Source of the DNA: Takakia lepidozioides
Lineage: Eukaryota > Streptophyta > Takakiopsida > Takakiales > Takakiaceae
Assembly (NCBI GenBank): GCA_030704615.1
Contig: CM060731.1
Location: 64,274,756 to 64,338,755, forward strand
Length of the DNA: 64,000 nucleotides
Reading direction: 5' to 3'
Shown: piece by piece, positions 23,651-34,518 of the stretch
Position numbering within the stretch: the first letter of the stretch is position 1
Layout: each line of letters starts with the position of its first letter
Position numbers and translations under genes: made by a program
Notes under the pieces: generated by a model
Told to the model about the DNA's origin: nothing
The model's database searches: none
Seen by the model: the letters and a program-made list of their open reading frames with translations, nothing else

Positions 23651-25356
23651 ACGCACAAATTTTCCTTAACAATTTTTTGGCTTACACTAGAAGATAAACC
23701 GGCTTTTTCCACGGCTTTTTCCACACTTTTTGCTGTGGAATCAGCCGCAGTCCACACCTGCCGTGGGTGTAAGAAACGACTAGTGCTTTCGGACACCCCG
23801 TGGACGGCCTGGCTCTCGGGTGGCCCTGTGGAAAAGTCCACGGGAGGCTTTTTCCACGGGTGGCTTTTGACGGGCTTGAAAGAGGCATCGGCATCACCTG
23901 CCATGAAAGCATCATTTGAAGAATTCATAAGATCACTGATGGACTCCCCCCGGGCTACCCTCGTAGGTCCTCCTGTATGCATCATCTCCGACATGTTCTT
24001 GGGTTGGACTCAGGTAAGTGCCTATGATTGCATTACAAGACAGCTTTCATTCAGGGTTGTATTTGCAGTTTCCCGTGTCGAGCACATGTGATTCTACAAC
24101 AAGATACATGCCACTCGGTACTATGAATTCAAGCTCGAGTCGCATCACATTGGGAAGATGGACAATTAGTGTGATCATGAGCCTTCCACTCACTCACAAA
24201 ACATACACCATTGATCTAATAAGCTAGGCCGAGAAAGATACACAAGATATTTGTTATGGAATCTTTAGGTCTACCACATTTGGGAGGATAGTGCATTGCT
24301 TTAGTAAGTCACGGGGTGCATGGTGACATGGCCGATGGCATAGCTGACATGGCAGAGTGTGAAAAAGGCCAGTGTGGCATGTTTCATGGCGGATTTCACA
24401 CCTTGAACAAGCCATTATGCGACACGTGTCATATTTCACACGTTCGACAAGTCACTATGCAATACGTGTTCGTTCCTGTGTGGTGGTACGCATAAATAAA
24501 TAAATAATTGATTTCCAATATTAAGTTTGAATATTAATGGATTTAATTTATTGTTATTATTATTATGATGATTATTATTATTATAGGGAAAATGGACAGT
24601 GGCCTTGATGAGAACTGTCCATTGGCCTTGATGAGAACATTATTAAATAACAAAATATTGAAATTATGTTTTTAGAAATTATATTTATTCGCTCAGATAC
24701 CAAAATACACCCTTTGCAGGGAAGGAGAGTTTGCCTTAGTGTGTCTATGCTGAGTTGCGTCTCCTACTCTCTGTAATCTAATAGGCATTCACCTTTTTCC
24801 CTCGGTTGTCCCTCCCTTGACTGGGGTCAGAAAAGCATTCATTCCACAGCTTCTCCTCATCTCTGTTACATGTTTCTGGATACTTTTCTATTGTCACTTT
24901 GGCAGTATCATGTCAAAATCACTCAAAACTATGTATCATCTACCCATGCAGGTTTCTTATAGCTATCCTTCCGCAGGGAATCATAAGTAATCTGGAGCTT
25001 GAAATCCGGCCCTCTTGGATGACACTCTATCCCCGCTCCTTCAGCTATACATGCCTCTGCACAGATCATGCATACATCCTTGCATTGTTGTTAGCAGCTG
25101 GCAATGACAGCCTAGATTTGTTCTAGCAAAACCCAACTCAACTTATCACACTAGTTCATATTCTCAATTGCATCTACCACTCTATAATCCAAAGGCATTT
25201 ACCTTCCAAGACGGTTGTCCCACCATGACTGGGGTCAGAAAAGTATTCATTCCACAACTTCTCCTCTCTGTTACCTATTTATGGATACTTTCCTATTGTC
25301 ACTTTGGCAGTATCATGTCAAAGTCACTCCAAACTATCAAAGGTTCACTCAACCAG

Positions 25357-26115
25357 CTAACTTGCAGAATTCTTGAAACATGAAAATTTAGGGCAATTTT
25401 GATAAGAGAGGAAAACAGAGTGAAATGTGTTGAAGAATGTGCCTTGATTAGCATTGCCTAATTTTATCAATTGTGCCGCTGCTGCGGCTTCTAGTTGAGC
25501 ATCTACCCATGCAGGTTTCTTGGAGCTATTTTTCCACGGGGAATCACCACTTCCCGCATCATTGCTCATAGGTCTCCAAAGCCTCCATCCGCGCCCTTGC
25601 TGTGCATATCCTGCAATCATCAAACTCCACGACACCACATCTCGTTCAGCCATACTGTCGAACACTTCCTTTGCATCCTCGATGCACCCACATTTGGCAT
25701 ACATGCAGTCCACCAGGGCAGTGTTCAAAATGACATCGGGTACAATTCCAGATTTGACGATGTCACCATGGACCTCTTTGCCCTTTTCCAGAGCTCCCAG
25801 GCTTGCACATGCATTACAAACAAATGTGATGTGGTTGGGCTTCACCCCTTCGCGCAGCAGTTGCTCATAGGTCTCCAAAGCATTCCTACCACACCCATGC
25901 TTGGTAACTCCTGTCGGCATTATATTCCACGTGATCAAAGATCGTTGAGGCATTCTGTTGAACACTTGGTGAGCATCCATGATGCTCCCACACTTAATAT
26001 ACATGGAGACAAGGGTGTTGAGTAGAAAAACATTTGGCGTGAATCCACTTTGAATTATGTGAGTGTGCACCTGCTTTCTAGCTTTCAGACCTTCCATCTT
26101 GATGCACTTAAGCAA
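25357..26115 (-). pseudogene. PPR fragment fused to the dispersed tail
   Basis: A 252-codon open minus frame with about four PPR units: KQVHTHIIQSGFTPNVFLLN, LVSMYIKCGSIMDAHQVF, ALEKGKEVHGDIVKSGIVPD, MYAKCGCIEDAKEVFDSMAE and ERDVVSWSLMIAGYAQQG. It then runs into KKPAWVDAQLEAAAAAQLIK and GTFFNTFH, the dispersed tail. A second tail-like segment lies at 24,900-25,130. No targeting peptide or editing domain. It lies inside the CACTA element and is probably a captured fragment. Confidence 0.8.
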
Positions 26116-27559
26116 GAGACAGACATACGTACCTGAATCTGCTGAAATGCCTCATTGGTTTAAAGTTTGTAGAGCCTCTGTTAGTCTGCCTGCCGCAAAG
26201 CATCTTCACATGCCCAGAAGTGCCAGAAGAGACATCGTGGACTCCCTCTCTTGATTCTCTTTCAGAAGTTGTGGTCATGGATTGAAAGCGGAGTGAAATC
26301 ATGGCCAACGACACAATGAAGAGATAGACACGAATAGCGCTGCCGGAAACATCAACAGCCACAATACTCAAGCCCTGTCAGTGGCCCACAAGAAAACCAA
26401 GGTTCACTTTGGGCATACACAACTTCTTTTATATGAACATGGCAAATATTCATAAGTTGAACTCCTAGAGTGGATTTTATAAACCCCTGACTTCATCTTT
26501 TGACAGCGAATGAACATGAAAAGCTGAAAGCACGTCACATCACTTCTCAGACAACCACATTGCCTAACCTGCAAATGGGCTTGTTGTACAAGCCCATATC
26601 CTCAAGGTTTATGCAAGAAGATACTTGTACCACACCCTTTCCACATCCTACCAACTCGCTACCAGAGCATTTAAAAGCGATGCAACTAACCTCACTGGCA
26701 ATAGCTGTTCTGCCCTGTGCAGTAGCTACTACAGACCATGCCAAGGTGGCCATGTTCAAAACCAGTGTTTCAGAAATGCCTGATAAGCCATTATCAAAGC
26801 ATCAGCCAATAGAACAACATGAGATTGACACTTAGCAATAACACACAACACCTTTTAGTCACTACAACACAAAGATCATGGTGTACGGTGGGTTCAAGAT
26901 ATCCACCGCTCGCTACTACCTTTCAGTCACAATCAGGTGCGTTCTTTAAGCACTAAAGTACTAAACATATGTCTTAATCTAGATATATATGCCTTTATCA
27001 AGGGTAGAAAATAGCTTTTTTCCCTTGTAGGCCAATACAATATTACAAATCTAACTGACCCTTCGGTGGCTAACCTACAGTCATGTCAAAACACAACACA
27101 ATCTCCATGAGAGACCTGATAATGTTCATGTAAGCTACTGGTTAACTTGACAATGCAGTTTCATACACAAGAAAGTGAGAGATATCTAAGCCACACCAGA
27201 AAGCAGTGTTGTGCTCTAAAATGTGCTAGCAAAAAAGTAAGGAAATACGGCAAACCCCTCTTGCTAGCACAATGTACAAGTTCCCTCCTCTGCCCGTATG
27301 AGCATGTCAGTGCATGCTACTCTTATTTAGCACGCAACATGCAATCTTCAGCATATATAAGAATGGTCCAGCTCTTCCCAAAAAATTTCCTATCACCTCT
27401 TGGCCTTCATTTTCATTCCCTTTATCAGAGATAACTAGTTGTATATAACCCATGAACAAGAGTTGACTTGCGGAGTTCAGTTTGAAGTTCACTCCTAAGC
27501 TTAAATTTACCTCCTCATAATCTCTTGCAAATGAGTTAACCTCAAAGATAGTAACAGAC
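26116..27559. other. CACTA interior without recognised domain
   Basis: AT-rich, intron-like sequence between the PPR piece and the exons at 27.56 kb. A 70-codon minus frame at 26,759-26,547 (NMATLAWSVVATAQGRTAIA) may be a further exon of the captured gene; unproven. Confidence 0.4.
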
Positions 27560-28309
27560 CTGTTCTAATTCAGATGAAGCAGAGAGAGCAGCAACAAGTT
27601 CACAGTTCAACTTGATAGCCTCAGCATGTGCTGCTAAGGCTGCTGCCTCTAATTCCTCCTTCCCTTTAAGTGCTGCCACCAACTTCTCTCTTGTTGCATC
27701 CTCCTCTTCTGTGGTTCTCTGCACTCATGTAACAACATTATGTGGGTGCTGAAAGCCGTGCTTTCAAATTTTAGCAACAATTCAATGGAAGAGGATTTGA
27801 GACGCTACCCCTGTTGGCTTCTCCATGGGCATGTCCTCGGTCCTTATATCTTGCTGGTCTCCAGAGGAGGGTGTTGTGCCATTTGCTGAAGGTGATGGTG
27901 CAGCTGAAGATTGTGGCACAGAAAATGCTGCTGCTGCTGCTGGAGACTTCAGAATTTTCGGGCGTGACTTCTCCACAGGACTAGCCTTGAAGATGTGTAC
28001 CTGGTGTACAGTCCATCCATCAGTTTCAAGCGTACAATCTAGCTGGGTAGGACTACACAGAAGATGAAAGGATGTGGAAGGGATTAAAATGCAAACCGCA
28101 TTGTTGTAGTGACCATTGTATCCCCCGAAAGCTACTGTATGGACATTTCAATCAGAGTATCTCATAGTAATGCCGGAAATATACATGGGAGTCAGTATTT
28201 CCGAAATTATCAACAAGGATTTGCGGTATGAGCACAGTATCTGGCTGAAACTGAAATGAAGGGCGGCGTGACCTCTTTGTGAGTTGTGTCCACGTACAGA
28301 GTGTAGTTC
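27560..28309 (-). pseudogene. Three exons of a captured host gene
   Basis: On the minus strand three stretches are bounded by AG and GT. 28,309-28,273 encodes NYTLYVDTTHKE. 28,042-27,809 (234 bases, 78 codons) encodes a piece with DGWTVHQVHIFKASPVEKSR and an Ala/Pro/Ser-rich tail. 27,718-27,560 (159 bases, 53 codons) encodes an Ala/Glu/Lys-rich coiled-coil stretch (KLVAALKGKEELEAAALAAH). Multiple-of-three lengths and clean splice sites indicate a real gene whose introns were kept, as in capture by DNA transposons. The parent gene is not recognised. Confidence 0.6.
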
Positions 28310-28367
28310 CTACAAGACAAGTAGTACGAGTCAGTATGCAAAGTGACCTGCGAAGAAGAAAGTGCCC

Positions 28368-28807
28368 TCACCACATTGTCCTCGACCTTGTGTCATGACC
28401 CATGGAGGATTTGACTAACCATGAACCCAAGAGGACCTCTTGTGTGTGCTGCTTGTGTCTATAGTCTGGTAATGTCGGATTGGTCAGTGAGAACCACCAC
28501 GGCGCAATTGAGCAGGCAGAGATTGAAACACAGCATGCGTTAGGGTTCAACCTGTCCGACATCATTTCCTCATATGTTTCCAAAGCCTTCGTACCATATT
28601 ACGATCATTGCATTCCACGACACCACATCTTGGCAGCCATTTCGTCGAACACACCCTTCGCATCCTTGGAAAACTCATGGCTGTTGTCCCACCATCGTAA
28701 AGGGTAAAACTCATGCCAGCTTTGCTCTGTGCTGCAAATTCAGGGCCGAGTCTGATGAGAGGGCAAAACAGGCTAAAATAGGTCGAAGAAGAAGGTGCCC
28801 TCACCAC
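28368..28807 (-). pseudogene. Short PPR fragment in the CACTA
   Basis: Pieces such as ALETYEEMMSDRLNPNACCV and a broken VFDEMAAK-like stretch on the minus strand match PPR units at 2.0-3.0 and 25.4-26.1 kb. Frames change at least twice. Confidence 0.6.
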
Positions 28808-28866
28808 ATTGGCCTCGAGTTCCTGCTATCACGACGCTTGGCACTAAGAAGGCTGGACCCCAAAAA

Positions 28867-29393
28867 ACGCTAAGTCCCAGCCCTGCACACCGGCAACCCT
28901 AAATTCGAGCCAACTTTTGAAGTTTATTAACGTTTTGCACCCTAACATTATATAAAAATAATTATATGGTCCATGTAATTATGTGAAGGTATTTTTAGCT
29001 ATATATATATATGTTAGGGTGCAAAATGTATATATATATCAAGGTACAGTGGCCCTGGTTAATTTATTTATTGGGTAAGGTTCATAGTCATGAAATGAGT
29101 AGTTAAAACAATTATTTCTATCTAATACTGACGCTAAGTCCCAGCCCTGCACACCGGCAGCCCTAAATTCGAGCCAACTTTTGAAGTTTTTTAACGTTTT
29201 GCACCCTAACATTATATAAAATAATTATATGGTCCATGTAATTATGTGAAGGTATTTTTAGCTATATATATATATGTTAGGGTGCAAAATGTATATATAT
29301 AACAAGGTACAAAGGCCCTGGTTAATTTATTTATTGGGTAAGGTTCATAGTCATGAAATGAGTAGTTAAAACAATTATTTCTATCTAATACTG
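28867..29393. repeat. 264-bp tandem duplication
   Basis: ACGCTAAGTCCCAGCCCTGC at 28,867 recurs at 29,131; the copies are nearly identical over 264 bases. Each contains an inverted pair TTTTGCACCCTAACAT / ATGTTAGGGTGCAAAA around an AT-rich loop. The rest of the CACTA interior to 30,147 shows only the unrecognised minus frame 29,885-29,634. Confidence 0.92.
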
Positions 29394-30185
29394 ATTTATA
29401 TATTTTAATTTACATGAATTTAAAATATAATTGTGGAGTTGCTAATGAAGTTGTTGAAACCACTTACAATTTAAAATAAATCACCTTGTATAGAGACTCA
29501 CCATGCTACCCACCTAGACCTGGGTTTCTTTATTGGTCTCTTGTTAAAATTCTATGGATTTTTTCAAAATATTCTGGTTTTTTCTTTGATGTGTGAGATG
29601 ACAAAGTCCAAGCATGTTACATAGACAGGGAGTTCAACTTAAGGATGATGCAAGTGATTTGTGGCAAAAAGTGTAAATCATGCCTATGCCTGTTTGTCCT
29701 AGTTGTGTTATAGGGTGCAACGGAACGAGGCCACCTTTGAATGCGATCCCCATGCTCATTTCACCAAGGGCATTATAGACTTCATAATGTAGAGATTGAA
29801 AATGGGGTGTAGCAGGGGGTGATTCTTCATTTGCTACTAGCCCATCGTGCATATTTCTAAACATGAACATGAAGCTCATGATCATTTTCCAAGGGCATCA
29901 TTCTCAAACTCCCCATACACCACAATGTGGAAATTCTATGGTCTCATTTCACACATGTGTGTAACATGCCATGTAAACTAAGCCAACTCCCGCCACGCTC
30001 ATGGCTGTTTTCACACCGTTCTTGCCTTGGGTGTGGATCACATGTGAGACACCCTACAGTTAGGGCATATTTTGACCCACACCTTGGCTCACTCTACAGA
30101 CCCGTGATAAAAAGCCGTGGAATGTGCTAGGTGTGAGATGGCATACCCGTGGAAAAAGCCGGTTTCTCTTCTAGTGTTAAATGTG

Positions 30186-30480
30186 CTTGTAGTTGGCACC
30201 GACCTTCAATTTTCCTTAAATGTACACATTCGATTTGAAATATTGGAAGATACTGGATTGTAAATAGAAGCATTTCCCGCGTTATGAGGGTGTAGTCGGC
30301 GCCGACTACGAAAATTGGCGCATGTTGTGGCGGATTGCGCCGCGTGGAGGCAGTCAATGAAATCCAAGTCGGCACCGACCTTATGGAATTATTGAAATTT
30401 GTAGTAATTTGCAGAGTTAAAGACAGTGAACACTTCCTCTTCAATGGCATTACAGTGTATGGTCAGCGCCGACCAATTCT
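30186..30480. repeat. Family 3 palindromes, continuation
   Basis: GTAGTCGGCGCCGACTAC at 30,291-30,308 is a perfect palindrome; further sites near 30,195, 30,370 and 30,460. Together with 21.2-23.65 kb this shows the CACTA landed inside a family 3 field. The stretch from 30,481 to 31,221 holds nothing else recognised. Confidence 0.85.
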
Positions 30481-31221
30481 TGCGGAAGGCATTTCCCGAC
30501 TGTGTGGTTGCCAATCGATCATTCACTTCCGGAATATGCGCTCTTTGACTCATAATTTCTGCTCCTCCAAAAACTTCCACGACCCTGCAAAGGATATTAA
30601 GATTCGGGGATATGAAGTTTGGATATTGAGTTCGGATATTAGAGTTGATTATACCATTTTGGATGACGCTCTGCAAACCCGGACCCCCATTGCACCCAGA
30701 AGGGATTCACGGATATTGAAATTGACAGTTCTGCGTTTGAGTCAACATAAATTTTACCATTCATTCCTTTTCCATTTCTCATCCTAATCTATTTGGATGT
30801 AGTCCAGGCCACGTGTCAGAAATGACTGAGTCGTCTAGTGGTGCGGTAAGAGGCTATTTCTCAATTTTGGGGATGTGGTAGCCATCTCATATTGCTCATG
30901 CAGGTTTGGATGGTGTTCATTCGACGCACATTTAACACCCACATCGGATGACGACGGATGGCGTGCTTCCATGGATGGGGGATTTGATTTTTCATCCGTT
31001 ATTGCTATTTGAATTTTGGCGCGGGCCACGTGGCACAAAGTCCGGTTACTGCGTGGCGTCGCTGCACTAGCTCAATTTAGTAGGCATACGTTACGGCTTG
31101 CGTAGGACGGGTTCTCATCCCTTTCCGGGTTCGGCAGTGCGTACGGTCATGCAGATTCTCCTCTGCAGTGCCCGACTCTTCGGCTTCCCTTTCTATTTTC
31201 GAGCTGGGGAACGTCGTCGTC

Positions 31222-32928
31222 ATGGAGCCTCAAGCGGAGGAAGAGGGGGAGTTTGTGCTGCCCATGCAAACACGTATACTGCGCGGGCGGATGGTGGTCT
31301 CCCAGCAGAGCAGCGAGGGTGCTAGACCTCCCAAAAAATCAGTGAAACTTTGTAAGAAAACAACGACTTCACAGGAAGGCGGTTTGGTGTCTACAGCGGC
31401 CACACCGTCGATGGATCGTCCTCCCCTCTCCCCCATTTTTTGAAGCGGTGCATCGGCAGGTCTAGCAACGAGCGCACAAGGAGGCGGACCTGTTCAAAAT
31501 GTTGCAAGTGTGCAAGACACTGTGCTGACGAACGTTGTTTTGACTGGCGACATGCGTAAGCAAGCCCTACTCTCACTCACTACAAGTGCCATGAACCACA
31601 TAATGAGTTCTATTTCGCACTTGCTGAGGAATGGTGCTCTGCCAAGAATACCGTTATGCAGGATACAACCCCTCCCGGCTGTGCGCATGGCTGAGCGCCC
31701 AGACATCAACAAGCTCAAGTTGTTTTTTGAGGCGGACAGGTACAACAATGCACTTGCATCACTACTACTTTCCATCAATGACGATGGTGGACAGAGCCAA
31801 GAAATCCAACAGGGAGATCGGGATGCATGGTTTGAACATTGGCAGGCAGCGGATGCTGCATTTGGGGAAGACATAAAGAACACGGAGTGGGAGTTTCTCT
31901 CCAACAAATGATTGCACATCTATGACGGGAATCACAGGTGGTATGGATGGAGGTCATACGCGAGCAGCACGCAGACGACGCGAGTTGGCACTACCGGGTG
32001 AACGCAAAGATTAAGAGTTCCGATCTGGGCCTCATACGGCGTGCAATGAATCGTATGGATGTGTGAGTTTCTATCCCCACTTTTGCTCACATGAGCATAG
32101 GTATAGGGTTTAGCAATTCGGGGATGTCCTTTGCATGGGGTTGCAGGTCTTGCATAAGTAAATCGACTGGGTGCTTCATGGACTAATTTGTAGATTCAAC
32201 CATCTCCGACGAATTTGGTAAGTGCAGTTATAGTCGGAGCCGACTATAACTGAGGGGATTGACTTCTTTAGAATATAGACGTCATTCCAATTCATTAATT
32301 AGACGTGTAAAGTGAGATGGAGTCGGAAGTATTTCCTGGTGGGAGGTGGTGGGAGGGAGTTCAGAGAAGATGCCAAGTATGCCTCCGTTGAGAACCGCCT
32401 CGCTACAAGTATGGTTTGCGCCGACTATATCATGGAACCCACCCTAAACCCTAAAATCCCTGTTGAGCTTTAAGGTAGGTCTTTCTTTCACGAATTTCAA
32501 TAAGGTCCATGGTCACATGAAGGTCTTGTTCTGTACGTTTTGCAGCGTGACAAATCGCGGAAATGTGTCCAACGAGCTTCTGCATAAGCTATTCTCTTCC
32601 AGAAGTACGCAACTACACCTATTGAGCAGTACCAATCAGCTCTTCCAACGGACGTCTACGAGAAGTGTTTGAACAAGCGGGATGGGAACTGGATGACTAT
32701 GCCGCGGGACGCCCTCATAGAGTACATGGGTCGGGAGGGATTCTGTAGAATTAGAAACGTCTGCTTGGATGCCCATGCCCACCTGCCTGCCACCGTTGAG
32801 AACACCGAGCTCATCCGGAAGAAACTGGCTAGCGATTTCCAGATGCACAGGACAAAATGGTACACCAAAATCGCAAAATATTCTTCTATCTGCGATCCTG
32901 CACTGGGAACTGGCTTTCTTTTTGAGAT
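31222..32928 (+). pseudogene. ParB/Srx-like gene, copy B, N-terminal exons
   Basis: Starts MEPQAEEEGEFVLP at 31,222. One frame continues through a TGA at 31,441 into ALPRIPLCRIQPLPAVRMAE, PDINKLKLFF and DAWFEHWQAADAAF. After a second TGA (31,909) comes LHIYDGNHRW, and after a one-base frameshift near 31,942 comes EVIREQHADDASWHYRVNAK. The order matches copy A block for block. A donor at 32,063 and acceptor at 32,545 place an intron at the same position and phase 2 as in copy A (VTNRGNVSNELLHKLF versus VTENAYVHTHMAHMLY). After another frameshift near 32,600, exon 2 gives TDVYEKCLNKRDGNWMTMPR, DALIEYMGREGFCRI and HLPATVENTELIRKKLAS. The intron holds a family 3 palindrome at 32,230. Two stops and two frameshifts make this a pseudogene. 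Later exons follow at 33.6, 39.4 and 41.4 kb. Confidence 0.65.
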
Positions 32929-32929
32929 A

Positions 32930-33540
32930 ACCATGATGGACCTGAGGGAACCACGATTTTCAATGTCCGCATTGAGCACCCAACTTGTCACACAGACATG
33001 TCTTGACAAGTTGGCCCCATGAACTTTATTGATATAGGGATACCATGCTTGAAGCCTATGATTCCCATCCCAGACATGAAACATCTTCCCCCGAAGATGA
33101 TGCAATTTTGGCTTGGACTCAAGATACTTCTCAAACTCATCATTGACTGTTTTCCAATGACTATCCCATGTAGAGATGATATCATACATCTATAGTAGAT
33201 CCATCAATCCCCTCAACAGAAACATAGAACACGGCTGCTCCTGGATGGTATCCAAGAACATGACAACATTGAACATGAAAGTAAATGAAGAATAGAAAGG
33301 AAACTCACACATTCACATTACAAGTCTCTTGCTGTCAATCAGAAGCCGGAAATGACTCTCGAGAAGTTGCAGATGCTTGCCACGAGCGAGGTCAGCCCGA
33401 AGGAGAAGATTTTTTGGTTGAAGCTGTGGAATTCTGACTCCACAACCCGCAAAAAAGAGAAATTTTCCCATGCTCCCACAGATGTGGTGTTTGGCTTGTG
33501 GTGCGACAAAAAATGACATGGTGGTTCCAGGTAAGACGTT
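32930..33540 (-). pseudogene. ParB/Srx-like gene, copy C, antisense
   Basis: On the minus strand: GCGVRIPQLQPKNLLLRADL and GKHLQLLESHFRLL at 33,519-33,313, then after an intron-like gap GYHPGAAVFYVSVEGIDGS near 33,250-33,195, and STWDSHWKTVNDEFEKYL, GKMFHVWDGNHRLQAWYPYI and HVCVTSWVLNADIENRG to about 32,930. This is the same order and spacing as copy A, with a diverged sequence and a frame change near 33,188. It sits between exon 2 and exon 3 of copy B in the opposite direction. Flanking exons are not found. Confidence 0.65.
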
Positions 33541-33619
33541 GGCAATACTGGTGGTGGCTTCATGTTACAGTTATTGTTGCAATCTCTCATCTCTAACAAT
33601 TGACGTGGTGGACTCGCAG

Positions 33620-33852
33620 CAAAAAGAGGAAGCAGAGCGGCAGTTGACTATGCTGGTTTAGAAAGGGTTCCTGCAGCTGCCAACCCAGGAAGAGGCTCCC
33701 ATTTTGAAGACCCTCTCTGTCTGGGTGGACGATTTCCGCCTCAAGTTCTGGAGGGAGCTATTCTGGTGCGAGATGAAGGATGGGCCTGCCCGCAATTGGC
33801 CGATTACTAAGCAACCTAATGGAACTTTACTAGCTCGCAGGCTCGTGTACAG
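33620..33852 (+). pseudogene. Probable exon 3 of copy B
   Basis: Bounded by CGCAG before 33,620 and GT at 33,853. Encodes KEEAERQLTMLV, a TAG, then LQLPTQEEAPILKTLSVWVD, DFRLKFWRELFWCEMKDGPA and NWPITKQPNGTLLARRL. No family recognised; its place between ParB-like and methyltransferase-like parts on the same strand suggests one gene, but linkage is inferred. Confidence 0.4.
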
Positions 33853-33949
33853 GTACATAATTGTCATTGCAATTCACCCACCCTTCGCATATGCCATACA
33901 ACAAATAGGGTGTGGGAAGTAGCGGTGCAAAAATAATCTGTAGGCTCGT

Positions 33950-34440
33950 TGTAGTCGGCAACAATTTCAGTAGTCGGCAGTATTGTTGTTGCTCGTGGTC
34001 GGCGCCGACTACTGGGCTCAGACATTGTACTCATAGTCGGCAACGACTAAAGGATGGGGCTGGGGTAGCCATTGGGTATAGTCGGCAACGACTATACTAA
34101 GCCGGCCCTGTCGTAGCCAGTCCGACCAAAGTTGGCCTGGTCATAGTCGCCCCCGACTATGACACAGGTTTTGGCCTTTATTGGTTCATAGTCGCTGCCG
34201 ACTATTGTAAGTGGGCCGTGACTACTGCCTTCAGATTAAAAACTAACTCAATTCCATAGTCGGCAACGACTGTCTGGTGGGTCCTCGGAAGTCCATGCCG
34301 TGTAGTGTACAGCCACATTCGGGTATGCCCCTGGTTGGTGGCTGACTAACCCACAGTTCAGAGTCGTAGTCACCACCGACTATGACAATGCCTTCGGACT
34401 ATTTGGTGTCATAGTCGCTGCCGACTACTGCATCTGGTAA
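33950..34440. repeat. Dense family 3 palindromes
   Basis: About a dozen sites in 490 bases, such as GTCGGCGCCGACTAC at 33,999, TAGTCGGCAACGACTA at 34,079, TAGTCGCCCCCGACTA at 34,144 and TAGTCGCTGCCGACTA at 34,189 and 34,411. The centre varies while arms stay complementary. Confidence 0.9.
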
Positions 34441-34518
34441 GAGACAAATAGGTTCGGTTTTCATACCCTACACTTCTCATTATATAAACTTTTATTTGCT
34501 CGCCAACAAACATATTAG

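Larger units (their letters stand above)
23685..30176. mobile_element. 6.49-kb CACTA element with captured gene pieces
   Basis: Begins CACTAGAAGATAAACCGG at 23,685 and ends with the inverted form CCGGTTTCTCTTCTAGTG at 30,176; the terminal 30 bases match in 29 positions. Both flanks have TTA (23,682-23,684 and 30,177-30,179), the 3-bp duplication expected of CACTA (En/Spm) elements. Subterminal TTTTCCACGG and GTGTGA-type motifs are repeated near both ends. No TNP2 or TNPA transposase was recognised inside, so it is non-autonomous. It carries PPR fragments, exons of another gene and an internal tandem duplication. Confidence 0.92.
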
